Shown here piece by piece: positions 54,960-64,000 of a stretch of DNA of 64,000 nt; positions within the stretch are counted from its first letter, which is position 1, and every line of letters begins with the position of its first letter. Source of the DNA: Meghimatium bilineatum. Its lineage: Eukaryota; Mollusca; Gastropoda; Stylommatophora; Philomycidae. Under the pieces are notes generated by a model that saw only the letters and a list, made by a program, of their open reading frames with translations, had not been told where the DNA came from and did no database searches. Made by a program: the position numbers and the translations under genes. The stretch spans positions 13,495,316 through 13,559,315 of the forward strand of contig CM067317.1 in assembly GCA_034231615.1 (NCBI GenBank), given 5' to 3'.

Positions 54960-55430
54960 TTGACCCCATCGAGACCAGCACCGTAAAGTGGTGATGGGGT
55001 TTTGTTCAGTCATCAGGGGTTGGAAACTAAGACTGGTCGGGCAGTCCCACTCGAGTAGGACCACCGTCCTGCCCAAGTAAGCAATGTGCTGAAGACAGAG
55101 GCAACCAGCCAAAAGGCGCATAATTAATCAGGATGCCACGCATAAAACACAATGGGAACATGTTTATCTATTCATAATTATGGTGCCTGCCCTGTGGCGG
55201 ACCTTCAGGCAGGGGCGGTGCCGGGCCCTATATCTCGAAAGGGCCCAACCTCAATTACTGGAAGTCCTTCTCAAGTGCCCCGGGGAGCTAGGAGGCAAGG
55301 GAATATAGCTACTGACAAAACAAACCAACGACTAATTAAAATAATGCACTGGAATGCTGAGGGTGTCAACAGGAAAAGACATGGATACAGCGAGAATAAG
55401 GGCGTGGGGGTGTTAAGCACCCTCCCATAG
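54960..55430 (+). mobile_element. LINE 5' region (5' UTR-like repeat plus ORF start)
   Basis: 54960-55130 is the second CCCCATCGAGRCCA repeat copy. From 55152 an open frame reads CPVADLQAGAVPGPISRKGP, SPSQVPRGARRQGN and LIKIMHWNAEGVNRKR, a Pro/Gly/Arg-rich N-terminus followed by the first strand (IxxWNAEGV) of an APE-type endonuclease of a non-LTR retrotransposon. Similarity stops there, so the 3' end is cut off. That is unusual, because target-primed copies normally keep the 3' end. Confidence 0.7.
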
Positions 55431-55639
55431 CAAATCAGAAAACGAATTTTAGTACTAGGAATTAGTTTAGACAAATGGTGAATTTCACAACCCACTCCCT
55501 ACCACTCCCTCCCCCTCCCTCCCACACAACAATTAGTGATTTTTCACAACGAATGTCATCAATTTTCGCATCTAAAAGTGGCGATTACACACAAAAACGG
55601 ACGAGTGACCTTTCTTTTTAAGTAAAACCCCCCTCTTTG

Positions 55640-56150
55640 AGGAAAATGTATCTACTGTCCTGCATGTATGTCGTAAGAGGCAACTAAGGAAGTTTAAGGG
55701 TGGAATTCACTGATCAATTCCATAGAATATTGGTAACTCAGAAATCGCGATGACGTTTTATAAGTCAGATCGAAAGACTCAGAATTCTGGCAGAATAAGA
55801 AGAAGAGGAACTCGGAAACGAAACGAAAAATAGATTCCAAAAATGTCTTATCTAAAGAAGTATAGGAATATGTCACTCTTTCATCTTCTGCGTTTGTTCT
55901 CAAACTCCTGTAGATTATCAGGATATATTCCGGAGAGCGGAGTGCAGTCTGTCATTCTTTGCAGTTAGTCTGCAATATCTGCGCTCTTCAGCTTAACACA
56001 TCCGAATTCAGCATGGCTTCTGCATCACTTACATCGTCTATGGGATGGGACAGTCCCAAAACATCCTTAGTCGCCTCTTACTCTCTTACGAGGCTGGTAA
56101 CAGTATTACTATTCTTTGCTTACGTTTCGGGCACCAGAAACACACGTACC
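55640..56150. repeat. Two S1-family copies in opposite orientation
   Basis: 55640-55805 plus is a degraded copy (CATGTATGTCGTAAGAGGC, AACTAAGGAAGTTTAAGGG). 55876-56150 minus is fuller (TTCTGCGTTTGTTCTCAAAC, CACATCCGAATTCAGCATGG, CTATGGGATGGGACAGTCCC, TTACGTTTCGGGCACC). Confidence 0.65.
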
Positions 56151-56779
56151 GATAGGCTATGTCACACAGAAAAATGCAGATATTGAACTTAACTGTAAAT
56201 CACGGACATATATAAAGATATATGATAATTTAGCAAACATATTTTTTAATGACAAAAGATGAATAAGTGTGTCGTCATTAGGACATCATGATCAGCGCGT
56301 CATAATTTGTGTACGTTATCTCACCCACTGACATTTCTGTCTAATCATCTATTGATTTCATTGTATGATGTATTATAGAGAAACCTGATTGCATCTTATT
56401 ATGTAGACATATTCCTACGCTGTGGGTATAGTTCGGTAGCAGAGACTGGTTGATTTTTCTACGCTGCCACACATCCAGTTTTTCCAACATTGCACGGCAG
56501 ACACTATTGCCGTATTAAGTGTTCACATCGAATGGTGGCTTTAATGGCTACCAATATCTTTTGTTATAGTGAAATATTCTAAGAATAATTTTCGTCTATC
56601 GTTTCGTTATTTTTCTGCTTTTGTTTTCAAATGTTAGCCGGTTGTAATAGTCCAGATAAAGAAAAGAGTTGCCCCGTAGTTTATAACCTAGCTATATGCA
56701 TTTTCGGTACAGCACATCCGATTTCATCATAGTTTTTTTTTCGTATCGCGTTTCATTCCTCATTGGTCCCTGTTAACTC
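56151..56779. other. Intergenic, nothing recognised
   Basis: No domain or repeat recognised. Confidence 0.4.
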
Positions 56780-57010
56780 CCCTTTTTCAACCAACTGTCC
56801 AGGATGACCAATCGGATGTGTAACTTCCTTGGCAGCAATGCCAGACTATCTCTCATGATGGTAGTCAACAACGAGTCACTACTATAACGTCTATTTTTGT
56901 GCAAAATCCATGTAGGTGTTCTGGTTAATGAGAGAGCGGACAGTCTGGCAAGTTCTATCACTGCATTGATCGGTAGAATAAAAGGTCTAATATGAGATCA
57001 TAATGGGAAA
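56780..57010 (+). mobile_element. LINE RNase H fragment
   Basis: The plus strand reads IHVGVLVNERADSLASSITA (about 56905), the C-terminal RNase H motif, preceded by LGSNARLSLMMV in a shifted frame. The minus-strand open frame here is fortuitous. Confidence 0.65.
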
Positions 57011-57391
57011 GAGTACATACACATTTTAAGTTGGGGAGAATATTTCTTTTCTATGTCCCGAATAAATGTTATGAGTTTCAATTGTGATATCTCCTGAAAT
57101 GAGTGCCACTGTATGTGTAGAAGATGCCCGTGAACAGAGAACTGGAACTGAAAGACACGTGTAATTGCGGATATGCTTAAGAAGCGGGCTAAGCACATGT
57201 AAACATGTCGTGTGTGAAATGCTTATGGTCGGACGATCAGCTAATTAAGCAACCAACCATCAAACAAACAAAATAACAAAAAGACCAGCGGAATAGCTAG
57301 CTAACTATCCCAAACTCTGCGCGCAACGAGATACAAAATGTGTGAGCTAGCGCATTTTGGTGCAGCTTAGAGGGTACAGGGGTGGGGAGGG

Positions 57392-57510
57392 GTTACCCGA
57401 TTATTTGCTTGCTTCCTAGTGCTTAATATCATGTTTTATTTCTTGAGTGAGTTACCCGATTATTTGCTTGCTTCCTAGTGCCTAATACCATGTTTTATTT
57501 CCTGAGTGGA
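57392..57510 (+). repeat. 59-bp tandem duplication
   Basis: GTTACCCGATTATTTGCTTG starts at 57392 and again at 57451. The two copies differ at a few bases, such as GCTTAATATCATG against GCCTAATACCATG. Confidence 0.9.
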
Positions 57511-57604
57511 GGTGCTGAACCTATAAAAAACCCACCATTTTCCTTTAGCTAGGGTTTTGATTATTTTCCCCGAGACAGCTGTAATTTTACTGAATTTTTT
57601 TGTA

Positions 57605-57730
57605 TGGGACTGTCCACAAATTACATCAACATATTGCCACTTTGTGATCGACCCCCCCCCCACCACGCGTCAACAAATGTTAAAAATTTTGGGACCCTCC
57701 CCCACTTGATCTTGCCAAAAATCCCACCCC
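57605..57730 (+). repeat. Dispersed repeat related to 21685, C-rich version
   Basis: GGGACTGTCCACAAATTACAT then a C11 run and CCTCCCCCACTTG. It shares only the start of the 21685 element. Confidence 0.4.
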
Positions 57731-57849
57731 CACCCCAGCACTAAAATATGTGTGCATAATATGTACCAAATTGTACCGTATAGAGTTTTCTTAAGTTATC
57801 TACAGAGCATTGGGAACAATGTACAGTTCTTTCTATCTATTTATGTTTC

Positions 57850-58100
57850 TTCAGCGCAGAACACGGTACATAGGACAGAAACCAGAGCTCTCCAGTTTGA
57901 GCGATGTGATGCTACTGTGTATAATTCCTGTATGTTGTTGATATCCATAGTCATACCCTCTTTGATGGTTGTTCTGCGATGTGTCTCTCTTGGTCTTCCT
58001 CTTTTTCTGTTGCTATCTGGTACCCATTTTAATGCTTGTAGTGGCAGTATGTTTTCAGTTACAAATACACGTATGCATTCTTAATACTTTTGTTGCTTTT
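57850..58100 (-). mobile_element. LINE C-terminal fragment, minus strand
   Basis: TTGATATCCATAGTCATACC, TGGTTGTTCTGCGATGTG, TCTCTTGGTCTTCCTCTT, TACCCATTTTAATGC parallels the plus-strand text of the nested LINE at 39790-39930 (TTCATTGACATGCC, TGGTTCTTCGTAGAG, TCTCTAGGTATCCC). Same family as 39717-40925, more decayed. Confidence 0.6.
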
Positions 58101-58214
58101 ACGCGATTCCGGAGTGTGAAAGTCTTGCTTGTATTTGTTCCCTGAATAGTTGTTCAATATTTTTGTTTTGTTATATTAGTGTGTCTCTCACTTTCCTTCA
58201 ATCTTCCCTCTTTT

Positions 58215-58800
58215 CAACATTTGCAGTATTTACAATAGAATTTACAGAGATGGAAGAATGGACAGGGAGATCGAGACAAGAATTCAAAACGCCAACTACG
58301 TAAATTATGAACTTACACCCATTTTTAAACACAAATATATCCCAATGGAAACCAAAAGACAATTACTAAATGCAATCTTCATACCAACATTGTGTTGTCA
58401 ATGTCAGACATGGACATTAACAAAAGAACAGGAGAGAAGGTTTACATACGTGTGAAATGAGATGTCTAAGAAAAGCAGCAAACAGAACAATAAGAGATCA
58501 TGTGAGGAATGAGAGATTAAAAGAACTATTGGAACAACATCTGTGGTCAAATATATTGAAAAAATATAGACTGAAATGGTTCGGCCACATAATGAGAATA
58601 AATCGTTATTGGCTAGCTTATTCAACATGTGCATACATCATGAAAATAGAAACAGCAAGATACAGATGAAGACCAAGAAAAAGGTGTATTGAAGGGGTTA
58701 CAGGCATTATGAGACATCATAACATTACTGCATATCATGCGACCAAACGTGCCATGGCCCGAAAATCAATCTTCATTCAATCCTGCGACGCCTTACACCA
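58215..58800 (+). mobile_element. LINE fragment, RT C-terminal region
   Basis: Starts at RIYRDGRMDREIETRIQNAN (about 58230), then IPMETKRQLLNAIFIPTLCC, QTWTLTKEQERR, CEMRCLRKAANRTIRDHVRN and LKWFGHIMRINRYW, ending in a basic RPRKRCIEGV segment. One frame break near 58453 and a stop after RYR. Related to 27960 and 49885. It lies back to back with the minus-strand LINE fragment at 57850. Confidence 0.85.
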
Positions 58801-58869
58801 AAAGCAGAAAAAACCCAATAGATAGATAAACAATAACATGTGGTATAATGCCTTTCTATTATTATTATT

Positions 58870-59870
58870 ATTCACTTTTAAAATCTTGAAACACTGAGCA
58901 ATTGTGCTCTTAAATGTCGAGGATAATTATTACTTATAATGGAGTGCAAAGGGAACGCATTGCTCTTGGCGGACCCCAGGGTTAACAGATAATCAAGATC
59001 CCAAAAAGTGCCTCCTCGTGGCGCACCATGATAACGGAAATACAGCGGCTCGTGCTGATTCTGGTTAAACTTTTGGGGAACGTGTCCGTGAATGTGGAGG
59101 TAACAGATGGAAAGAGATTTGACCGCAAAAAGACAGGCAATATCTCTGACACCTCTGTGCCAACACATGCAGCAACACTGTCGACACACAGTGAAGCTAG
59201 TAAGTTCGGTATAAGCATTGGAGGGCGGCCAATGTAGTCGGTACGAAGCAGGCAATGTCCCAATAAAAATAAAAGCACAATGAGTATACTGAGAAAGATA
59301 CGGCGTCATGTGCAAAGAGCACAGAAAACGGTTCGATGAAATCGGAACTAAAGCAATGTTTGATCGAGACAAGCTTCTAATTACCGATGATCCCAGCCTG
59401 GGTTCAACTCAACTGTCGAGTCTTTCCTATACCGGAAGCATGCTCGCGGAGAGTAAAGGTTCAGTACCCGATGGGCACAGGCATAGCAGTCCGAGGTGGC
59501 AAACACTGTTCAGCTCTAGAACAAAACGCAAGTCCCTAACGTTCCTAAATATGTGTACAGATTCAGACTTGGACAAAGTTCACCAAGTTGGTGAGCAACG
59601 CTTCGGCTAAAAAGGCGAACGAGCCCGAGTCCAACTCTTCTATCAAGTTCTTCCTAAACCGGAACCAGGTTTGAGGACGAGAAAAGATTCAGTACCCGAT
59701 GAGCACGGGCACAATATGTCCAATGACACGAGGCAAGTTCACTGGCTGCGGAACGCCTCGTGCAGGACAGACGTGAAGGACAAACCGTCTCGGCGTAGAG
59801 TCAGCACACATTCGCTGCCTAACGACAGATAGGAAGACTGTCACAGGCTAGGGTAGCCCACCCGAATTGT
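58870..59870. other. GC-richer block of unknown nature
   Basis: About 1 kb with visibly higher GC than its flanks and a 164-codon open frame on the minus strand (58878-59372). Plus frames contain coding-like pieces (EHRKRFDEIGTKAMFDRDK at about 59318; TDSDLDKVHQVGEQRFG at about 59557). An internal degenerate repeat has GGTTCAGTACCCGATGGGCA at 59458 and GATTCAGTACCCGATGAGCA at 59688. I recognise no domain. A decayed retroelement or captured foreign piece is possible, and neither is shown. Confidence 0.35.
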
Positions 59871-59874
59871 CAAG

Positions 59875-59945
59875 GAGTGTCGAAATCGGATGTGCTAGGC
59901 CTACAAGGCGCATAACGGTGGCACAACGTAATCACGCTCCCGGCG
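59875..59945 (+). repeat. S1-family core fragment
   Basis: TCGAAATCGGATGTGCTAGG then CCTACAAGGCGCATAAC and GGCACAACGTAATCACGC match the S1 core. Confidence 0.5.
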
Positions 59946-60224
59946 GAAATCGCACAGATATCCGTGCTGGTTACAATGGAGCTAGCGCAAAACAAACAAA
60001 TTACGTGCAGCTGCACTGAGATTTCTGGAACAAAAACCAAGTTACATCATACAATGACAGTAACAATTACACTCTACCGATTAACTGTATTGTAAGTACA
60101 CGATTATGGTACTAGTTGAATGACTTCAAAAGGTACCTACCGGTAAATTTTCCTGGTAAAAATATTAGCGCGATTGCAATTTAGTTTTATCTAATTATTC
60201 ATAGTTGGACATTTTAGTGTTGAT

Positions 60225-60440
60225 AACGAAGAAGGTCCGGCTCTGTGGCACAGAGCACGTCTGTGACGACCAAGGTACCGAGTTCGATCCCCGCCACAGG
60301 CATTTGAGCTACCGGACCGTTCAGAAAGCAATGGCAAACTACTGAAGTATTTATATTGCATATAAAGTCCCTACAGACAAAAAATGCTGGGTTGAATGCT
60401 ACGTCCTGAATATGATACGCTACCAATAAAGAAGACCATA
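60225..60440 (+). repeat. tRNA-derived SINE, third family
   Basis: GGCTCTGTGGCACAGAGCAC (A-box side) and CCGAGTTCGATCCCCGCC (B-box side) at near-tRNA spacing. A short body follows, ending ACGCTACCAATAAAGAAGA. The body differs from the 2567 and 24318 SINEs. The anticodon arm is not convincing, so not a functional tRNA gene. Confidence 0.65.
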
Positions 60441-60507
60441 CTATGTGATATTACTTTGTCAGTTGAGGTGAGAGAATTCTTAAAAGTCATATAGAACCCT
60501 CCTGTAT

Positions 60508-60758
60508 GTTGCCGGGGCCCAGTAAACACTGTTTACCTTCCACGCATGTCGTAAAAGGCGACTAAGGAGGTTATGGGATGAAGTTGGCTGTCCCATCCCA
60601 TATAGGGTCAGTGACCCAAAGCCATCCTGAAGTCGGATGTGTCCGACCAAAAGGCACATATATCGCAGCAATGCTGTAAACCATGACACACCGCATTCCG
60701 TTCTCCGGACTACATCCTAATAATTTGCAGCAGTTTTTAGAACGAACGCAGAAGAAGA
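60508..60758 (+). repeat. S1-family dispersed repeat, full length
   Basis: TTGCCGGGGCCCAGTAAACA, CACGCATGTCGTAAAAGGCG, GGGATGAAGTTGGCTGTCCC, GAAGTCGGATGTGTCCGACC, CGCATTCCGTTCTCCGGACT, GAACGAACGCAGAAGAAG. Among the best-preserved copies. Confidence 0.85.
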
Positions 60759-60799
60759 TATAGAACCAATTCTGGTGTATTGAGGTGAATCTAGGACGC

Positions 60800-61205
60800 T
60801 CAGCAGAACAGTGACAACTATATTAAGGCAGCAGAGATGTGGTTTTATAAAAGAATGTTGATAATGATGCATTCTGCATCAGAAAGAGACAGTCCACATT
60901 TTTTGGACATATCATGAGAAGAGGACAGATGGAACACAATGTAACAACAGGCAAGTTGAAGAGCAAGAGAGGTATGGGAAGGTCAAGAGAGAACAATCTT
61001 GAAAACCTAGCATTATGGCATGTATAAATAAGTACAATGTCAGAAGATGTCCAAAAAAGTAGGGAGTGGCGCACTAACAAAACAAATAGATAAATACTTA
61101 TGTGGCATGGGAGAACATTGGTATCGGAAATTGATTGGCCGCACACGAATTAGAAGGCCATGGAAAGACATAATAACTAACGCCACACGGCATGGACCAT
61201 AAGAA
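60800..61205 (+). mobile_element. Decayed LINE fragment, RT C-terminal region
   Basis: KAAEMWFYKRMLIMMHSASE-like, GHIMRRGQMEHNVTTGKLKS then GRSRENNLENLALWH, a disrupted stretch, and finally WKDIITNATRHGP with a stop. The order and the ITNATRHG end are those of a non-LTR RT C-terminus. Multiple frame changes. Confidence 0.7.
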
Positions 61206-61359
61206 GAACAACTAGAAGAAGTTTATACATTTTTTGGCAGAGCTAAAAGCACTTTGGAAAAAAAAGCACCATATTAGTGCGCCTGCATTGTTCCCAAAAT
61301 GTTTGCAGGAGATGACTCGAAAAAACACCAGATATGGTGCGCAAAGCACTAAAATGGCA

Positions 61360-61721
61360 AATACTAAATAAGGTAGGTTACGGAAGAAAACTGTCAATAT
61401 AAAATAACAATAAAACAAAGAACATATAAAAGTGTCGACGTGTCGGTCCTATTGGGATATTTAGCAAGACACAAAAACAGTAAAAAAAAAAAAACCATAA
61501 CAAACAACCAAAATGGCTGGGAAAATGATTTCTCTCACAAAAATCATTTTCCCAGCCATTTTGGTTATATTTGTTATGGTTTTGTTTTCTTAACTGTTTT
61601 TGTGTCTTGATAAAGATCCCAAATAGGACAGACACTTGTATTTGTTCTTTGTTTTATTGTTATTTTCTATTATTTTATATTGACAGTTTTCTTCAGTAAC
61701 CTGTCTACCTTATTTAGTATT
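61360..61721. repeat. Near-perfect 360-bp palindrome
   Basis: The left arm 61360-61531 and right arm 61540-61721 are reverse complements with a loop of about 8 bases (centre GGGAAAATGATTT / AAATCATTTTCCC). The outer ends (AATACTAAATAAGGTAGGTT) and the internal TCTTGATAAAGATCCC place it with the 6999-7358 palindrome in one family. Confidence 0.85.
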
Positions 61722-62334
61722 ACCTCTATTTGTCTGGTTATTGCGGCACTATCAGTTTGTCGGACATCCGTAGTTAATGAGTTTGACTCTCTTTTGGAGA
61801 GGCGTGCCTTTTTCAACCAGCGGACAAAGTCCAATTATGTTATATCAGGACACACTGCCATAAAATATTTGAGGTAACAAAGACCCCAAGGGTTTAGATG
61901 TCGGACATCCTCCGATATTTGGGTTTATACTAAAATGGCACCTATTTCTAACAAAAGAGCATGAATACCAGCGACGCTAGCTCTTCTTTAAAAAAAGTAG
62001 ACGAAAATATTGGAGAGGGGAGAGGTGGGAACATTGTTTTCTTTAGCAACAGTAGTGCTAGTCTACGACATTAGGCTTTGTTCTCTCGAGAAAATATTAT
62101 AGATATAAAATCAATTCGGTTTTAGAGCACAGTGATATTTCAACAGTGTTATGCTATTGTTTTATTATGTTATGGTCTAGGTATTATCCTTCTTATCAAA
62201 ATTAAATACGATGAAAAATTAGTGAAGAAAAGCGGAAATTATTAACTTCGACAGAGGCCTACATTAAAATTCATAACATTGCATACAATCTGAATTTAAA
62301 AAAGTCATCTAGCGTCAAACTACAACGAAATATA
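61722..62334. promoter_or_regulatory. 5' flank and presumed 5' UTR of the EFCAB12-like gene
   Basis: AT-rich. TATAGATATAAAAT at about 62098 could serve as a TATA element, but this is weak. The last stop in frame with the gene upstream of the ATG is TGA at 62212-62214. Confidence 0.3.
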
Positions 62335-63066
62335 ATGGCACAAAGTAGTGGAAAGAGTGACGTTCTGGATGAAGACATCAGCTTCGACATGGAACGTCTC
62401 TTTGACCCATACAATTATGATCACATTCCAACAGAGAATCGATTACAGATTTTTAAACAGCGAGACCTTGCATATGTAAAACACTACAAAGCAGCAGTAA
62501 ACATTTTTGGAAGCCCAAGCAGCCGAACTAGAGTACATGTTGCACCACCGATGGAAACTCCATTTAAACATCGACTTGGCATGTATATAAATGTTTATGA
62601 TCCTCCCCGTCCTCCAGTTCTGAATGGGTCACTCAGACCTCCCAAAGAGACAGTTACGTTGCTGGTACAAGAAGATATCAAACAAGAGGAAGAAGCTAAT
62701 AAAGCTTACTATTATAATGTGATTGCAGAGAGAAAGCAGCTCCGTAAAGATTTAGACAACCTAGCCCTAAATGAAGCTTATATTGAAAGAAAGAAAGATA
62801 CATCTGAGCTTGAGAAACGGGTTCATGCAATGTTTAAAACTAATCATCTTAGGAAGTCAGAAATTATCCCACCACAGGAAGCTTCGCCACCACCTAAAAT
62901 TCTTCCATATGTTCCCAAAATGATTATTCCACCATCTGAAGGACTTCAAATGCTGGACAAATTTCTGTCACAGAATAACATGCGCCTTATGGATCTGTTT
63001 CTTGCGGCAGATAAAGATAAAAACTGGTCCTTATCCAGACAAAAGTTTCTGAATGCTGTTACACAG
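62335..63066 (+). CDS. EFCAB12: First coding exon of an EFCAB12-like EF-hand protein
   Basis: A 244-codon exon opening at ATGG (62335), with an in-frame stop 120 bases upstream, and closing at donor ACACAG|GTAATT (63067) in phase 0. Residues 23-44 (FDPYNYDH ... IFKQRD) match the N-terminal FDP...FKQxD element of vertebrate EFCAB12. Residues 108-166 (VTLLVQEDIKQEEE then AERKQLRKDLDNL) match its charged helical segment, and residues 178-202 are Pro-rich. Residues 206-240 form an EF-hand: MLDKFLSQNNMRLMDLFLAA, then loop D226-K-D228-K-N230-W-S232 with Lys instead of Glu at position 12 (K237), so calcium affinity may be weak. The protein's function is poorly known in the family. The remaining exons lie beyond the window. 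Confidence 0.85.
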
Positions 63067-63539
63067 GTAATTATGAGTAATATGCAATAAGTTATAAATA
63101 TTATGGAATAACTGCTAGGCCTATATATAAAGTATTTAGACAAATGTAAATTACAGGAATAGGATGAAAACATAAATTAGTTATACAGACATTTTACCAT
63201 GGTAGAAGTACAAAGCATTCAACAGATCAACCAAATCATCAGGGTATAGGCCTAATTAAAAAAAGTTGAAAAATGTAGAGAATTTACTTCTTTTCTTGTG
63301 GGGGAGGGGAACTACTGACCCCTACCAGGTGTGTCCACAGGTGGCAGATAGTAGAATGGCCTCCAGATATGGAGCGTTAATTTTGGTATAAGCCAGAATG
63401 TCTCTTGAATAAACAGTCGTGGTCCAAACTGGTGTTGCTGCCTACCAGGATGGGGCGGAATACCAGGTGACACCTGATATCTTCACTGAAATACCCCATA
63501 TGAACATGCATAGTACCTAGCAATGGAAATAGGATATGT
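63067..63539. other. Intron 1 of the EFCAB12-like gene, nothing recognised
   Basis: No second exon was found before the end of the window. Nothing else recognised. Confidence 0.45.
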
Positions 63540-63866
63540 ATGCACCATACAGTTTATTCATTTTCATTACATGCTATCACAGACTGCCTCTGTGGTTCAT
63601 CACCAGGCACAAAGAGTTCTGGATCTCTCCCCACACCCTCAAATGGATCCAACAAAAGCTACTCCAAAGAGAAAGAAATTGATGTCCTGTACATCTATGA
63701 AGCACATCTTTATCAATCTAGCAGATTCTTTATCAACAGCTTCAGGCAGAACAGATTAAGCCACAAAATACAAAGGAGGAATCATCACTATGGTAGGAAC
63801 CAACATACCTGCTTCAGAAATTGCACATAACCCAGAGGATTTAGAACATCTCATCATCAAATTGCA
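63540..63866 (+). mobile_element. LINE endonuclease fragment
   Basis: Across two frames it reads SKEKEIDVLYIYEAHLYQSS (about 63655), GGIITMVGTNIPASEIAHNP (about 63776) and LEHLIIKLHITPESL (about 63845). These are successive blocks of an APE-type endonuclease (xxDVLxIQETHL, GGVxTLVRNxIPA, xExxxIxL) from a non-LTR retrotransposon. The catalytic Glu of the ETH block is retained as EAH. The fragment runs into a tandem array. Confidence 0.75.
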
Positions 63867-64000
63867 CATAACTCCAGAATCTCTGAGAGTGACAATGTCT
63901 ACTGCCCAAACATAACTCCAGAATCTCTGAGAGTGACAATGTCTACTGCCCAAACATAACTCCAGAATCTCTGAGAGTGACAATGTCTACTGCCCAAACA
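63867..64000 (+). repeat. 44-bp tandem array, open at the window end
   Basis: Unit CATAACTCCAGAATCTCTGA plus GAGTGACAATGTCTACTGCC plus CAAA, three identical copies up to base 64000. The first copy is LINE endonuclease coding sequence (ITPESLRVTMSTAQT). Confidence 0.97.

Noticed and set aside
56773-56961. Minus-strand 62-codon frame
   Set aside because: The plus strand carries a recognisable RNase H motif, so the minus frame is its antisense shadow.

Overview
This is a window of animal nuclear DNA, AT-rich, intron-poor in visible coding sequence and very rich in transposable elements. There are no operons, ribosome-binding sites, rRNAs or convincing functional tRNA genes. The repeat types (non-LTR retrotransposons with APE endonuclease, RT and RNase H domains, a Penelope-like element with a GIY-YIG nuclease, several tRNA-derived SINEs, palindromic foldback elements) and the two host genes point to a metazoan, most likely a marine invertebrate such as a mollusc or another lophotrochozoan. 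The species cannot be fixed from the sequence.

Two host genes are supported. (1) On the minus strand, three exons at 33568-33594, 29564-29857 and 2381-2441 join in phase and encode the N-terminus and half of a glutaredoxin domain with a CPFS active site. They resemble the start of thioredoxin-glutathione reductase (TXNRD3/TGR). The gene continues beyond base 1, and its second intron (about 27 kb) fills most of the first half of the window. (2) On the plus strand, 62335-63066 is the first coding exon of an EFCAB12-like protein with one EF-hand; the gene continues past base 64000.

Layout: 1-29.5 kb is the large intron, with LINE fragments (0.9-1.7, 7.9-8.5, 14.4-15.6, 19.5-19.8, 20.1-20.4, 23.4-23.9, 25.4-26.6, 26.8-27.1, 28-29 kb), three large minisatellites (9.4-10.1, 10.8-11.5, 12.1-13.3 kb), palindromes at 3.0-3.5 and 7.0-7.4 kb, and SINEs. 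29.6-33.6 kb holds the 5' exons of the TGR-like gene. 34.7-46.9 kb is intergenic: LINE fragments, four tandem arrays, a LINE carrying a nested SINE with both target-site duplications preserved (39.7-40.9 kb), and a 5'-truncated Penelope-like element (42.3-43.7 kb). 47.1-49.3 kb is a large head-to-head inverted pair of Penelope-like terminal regions. 49.4-61.7 kb is more LINE/SINE debris, a 22/44-bp array and an unexplained GC-richer block at 58.9-59.9 kb. 62.3-63.1 kb is the EFCAB12-like exon, and the window ends in a 44-bp tandem array born inside a LINE endonuclease fragment.

All repeat family names are functional descriptions from recognised protein motifs or shared sequence within this window. 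No database search was possible, and boundaries are approximate unless a target-site duplication is given.
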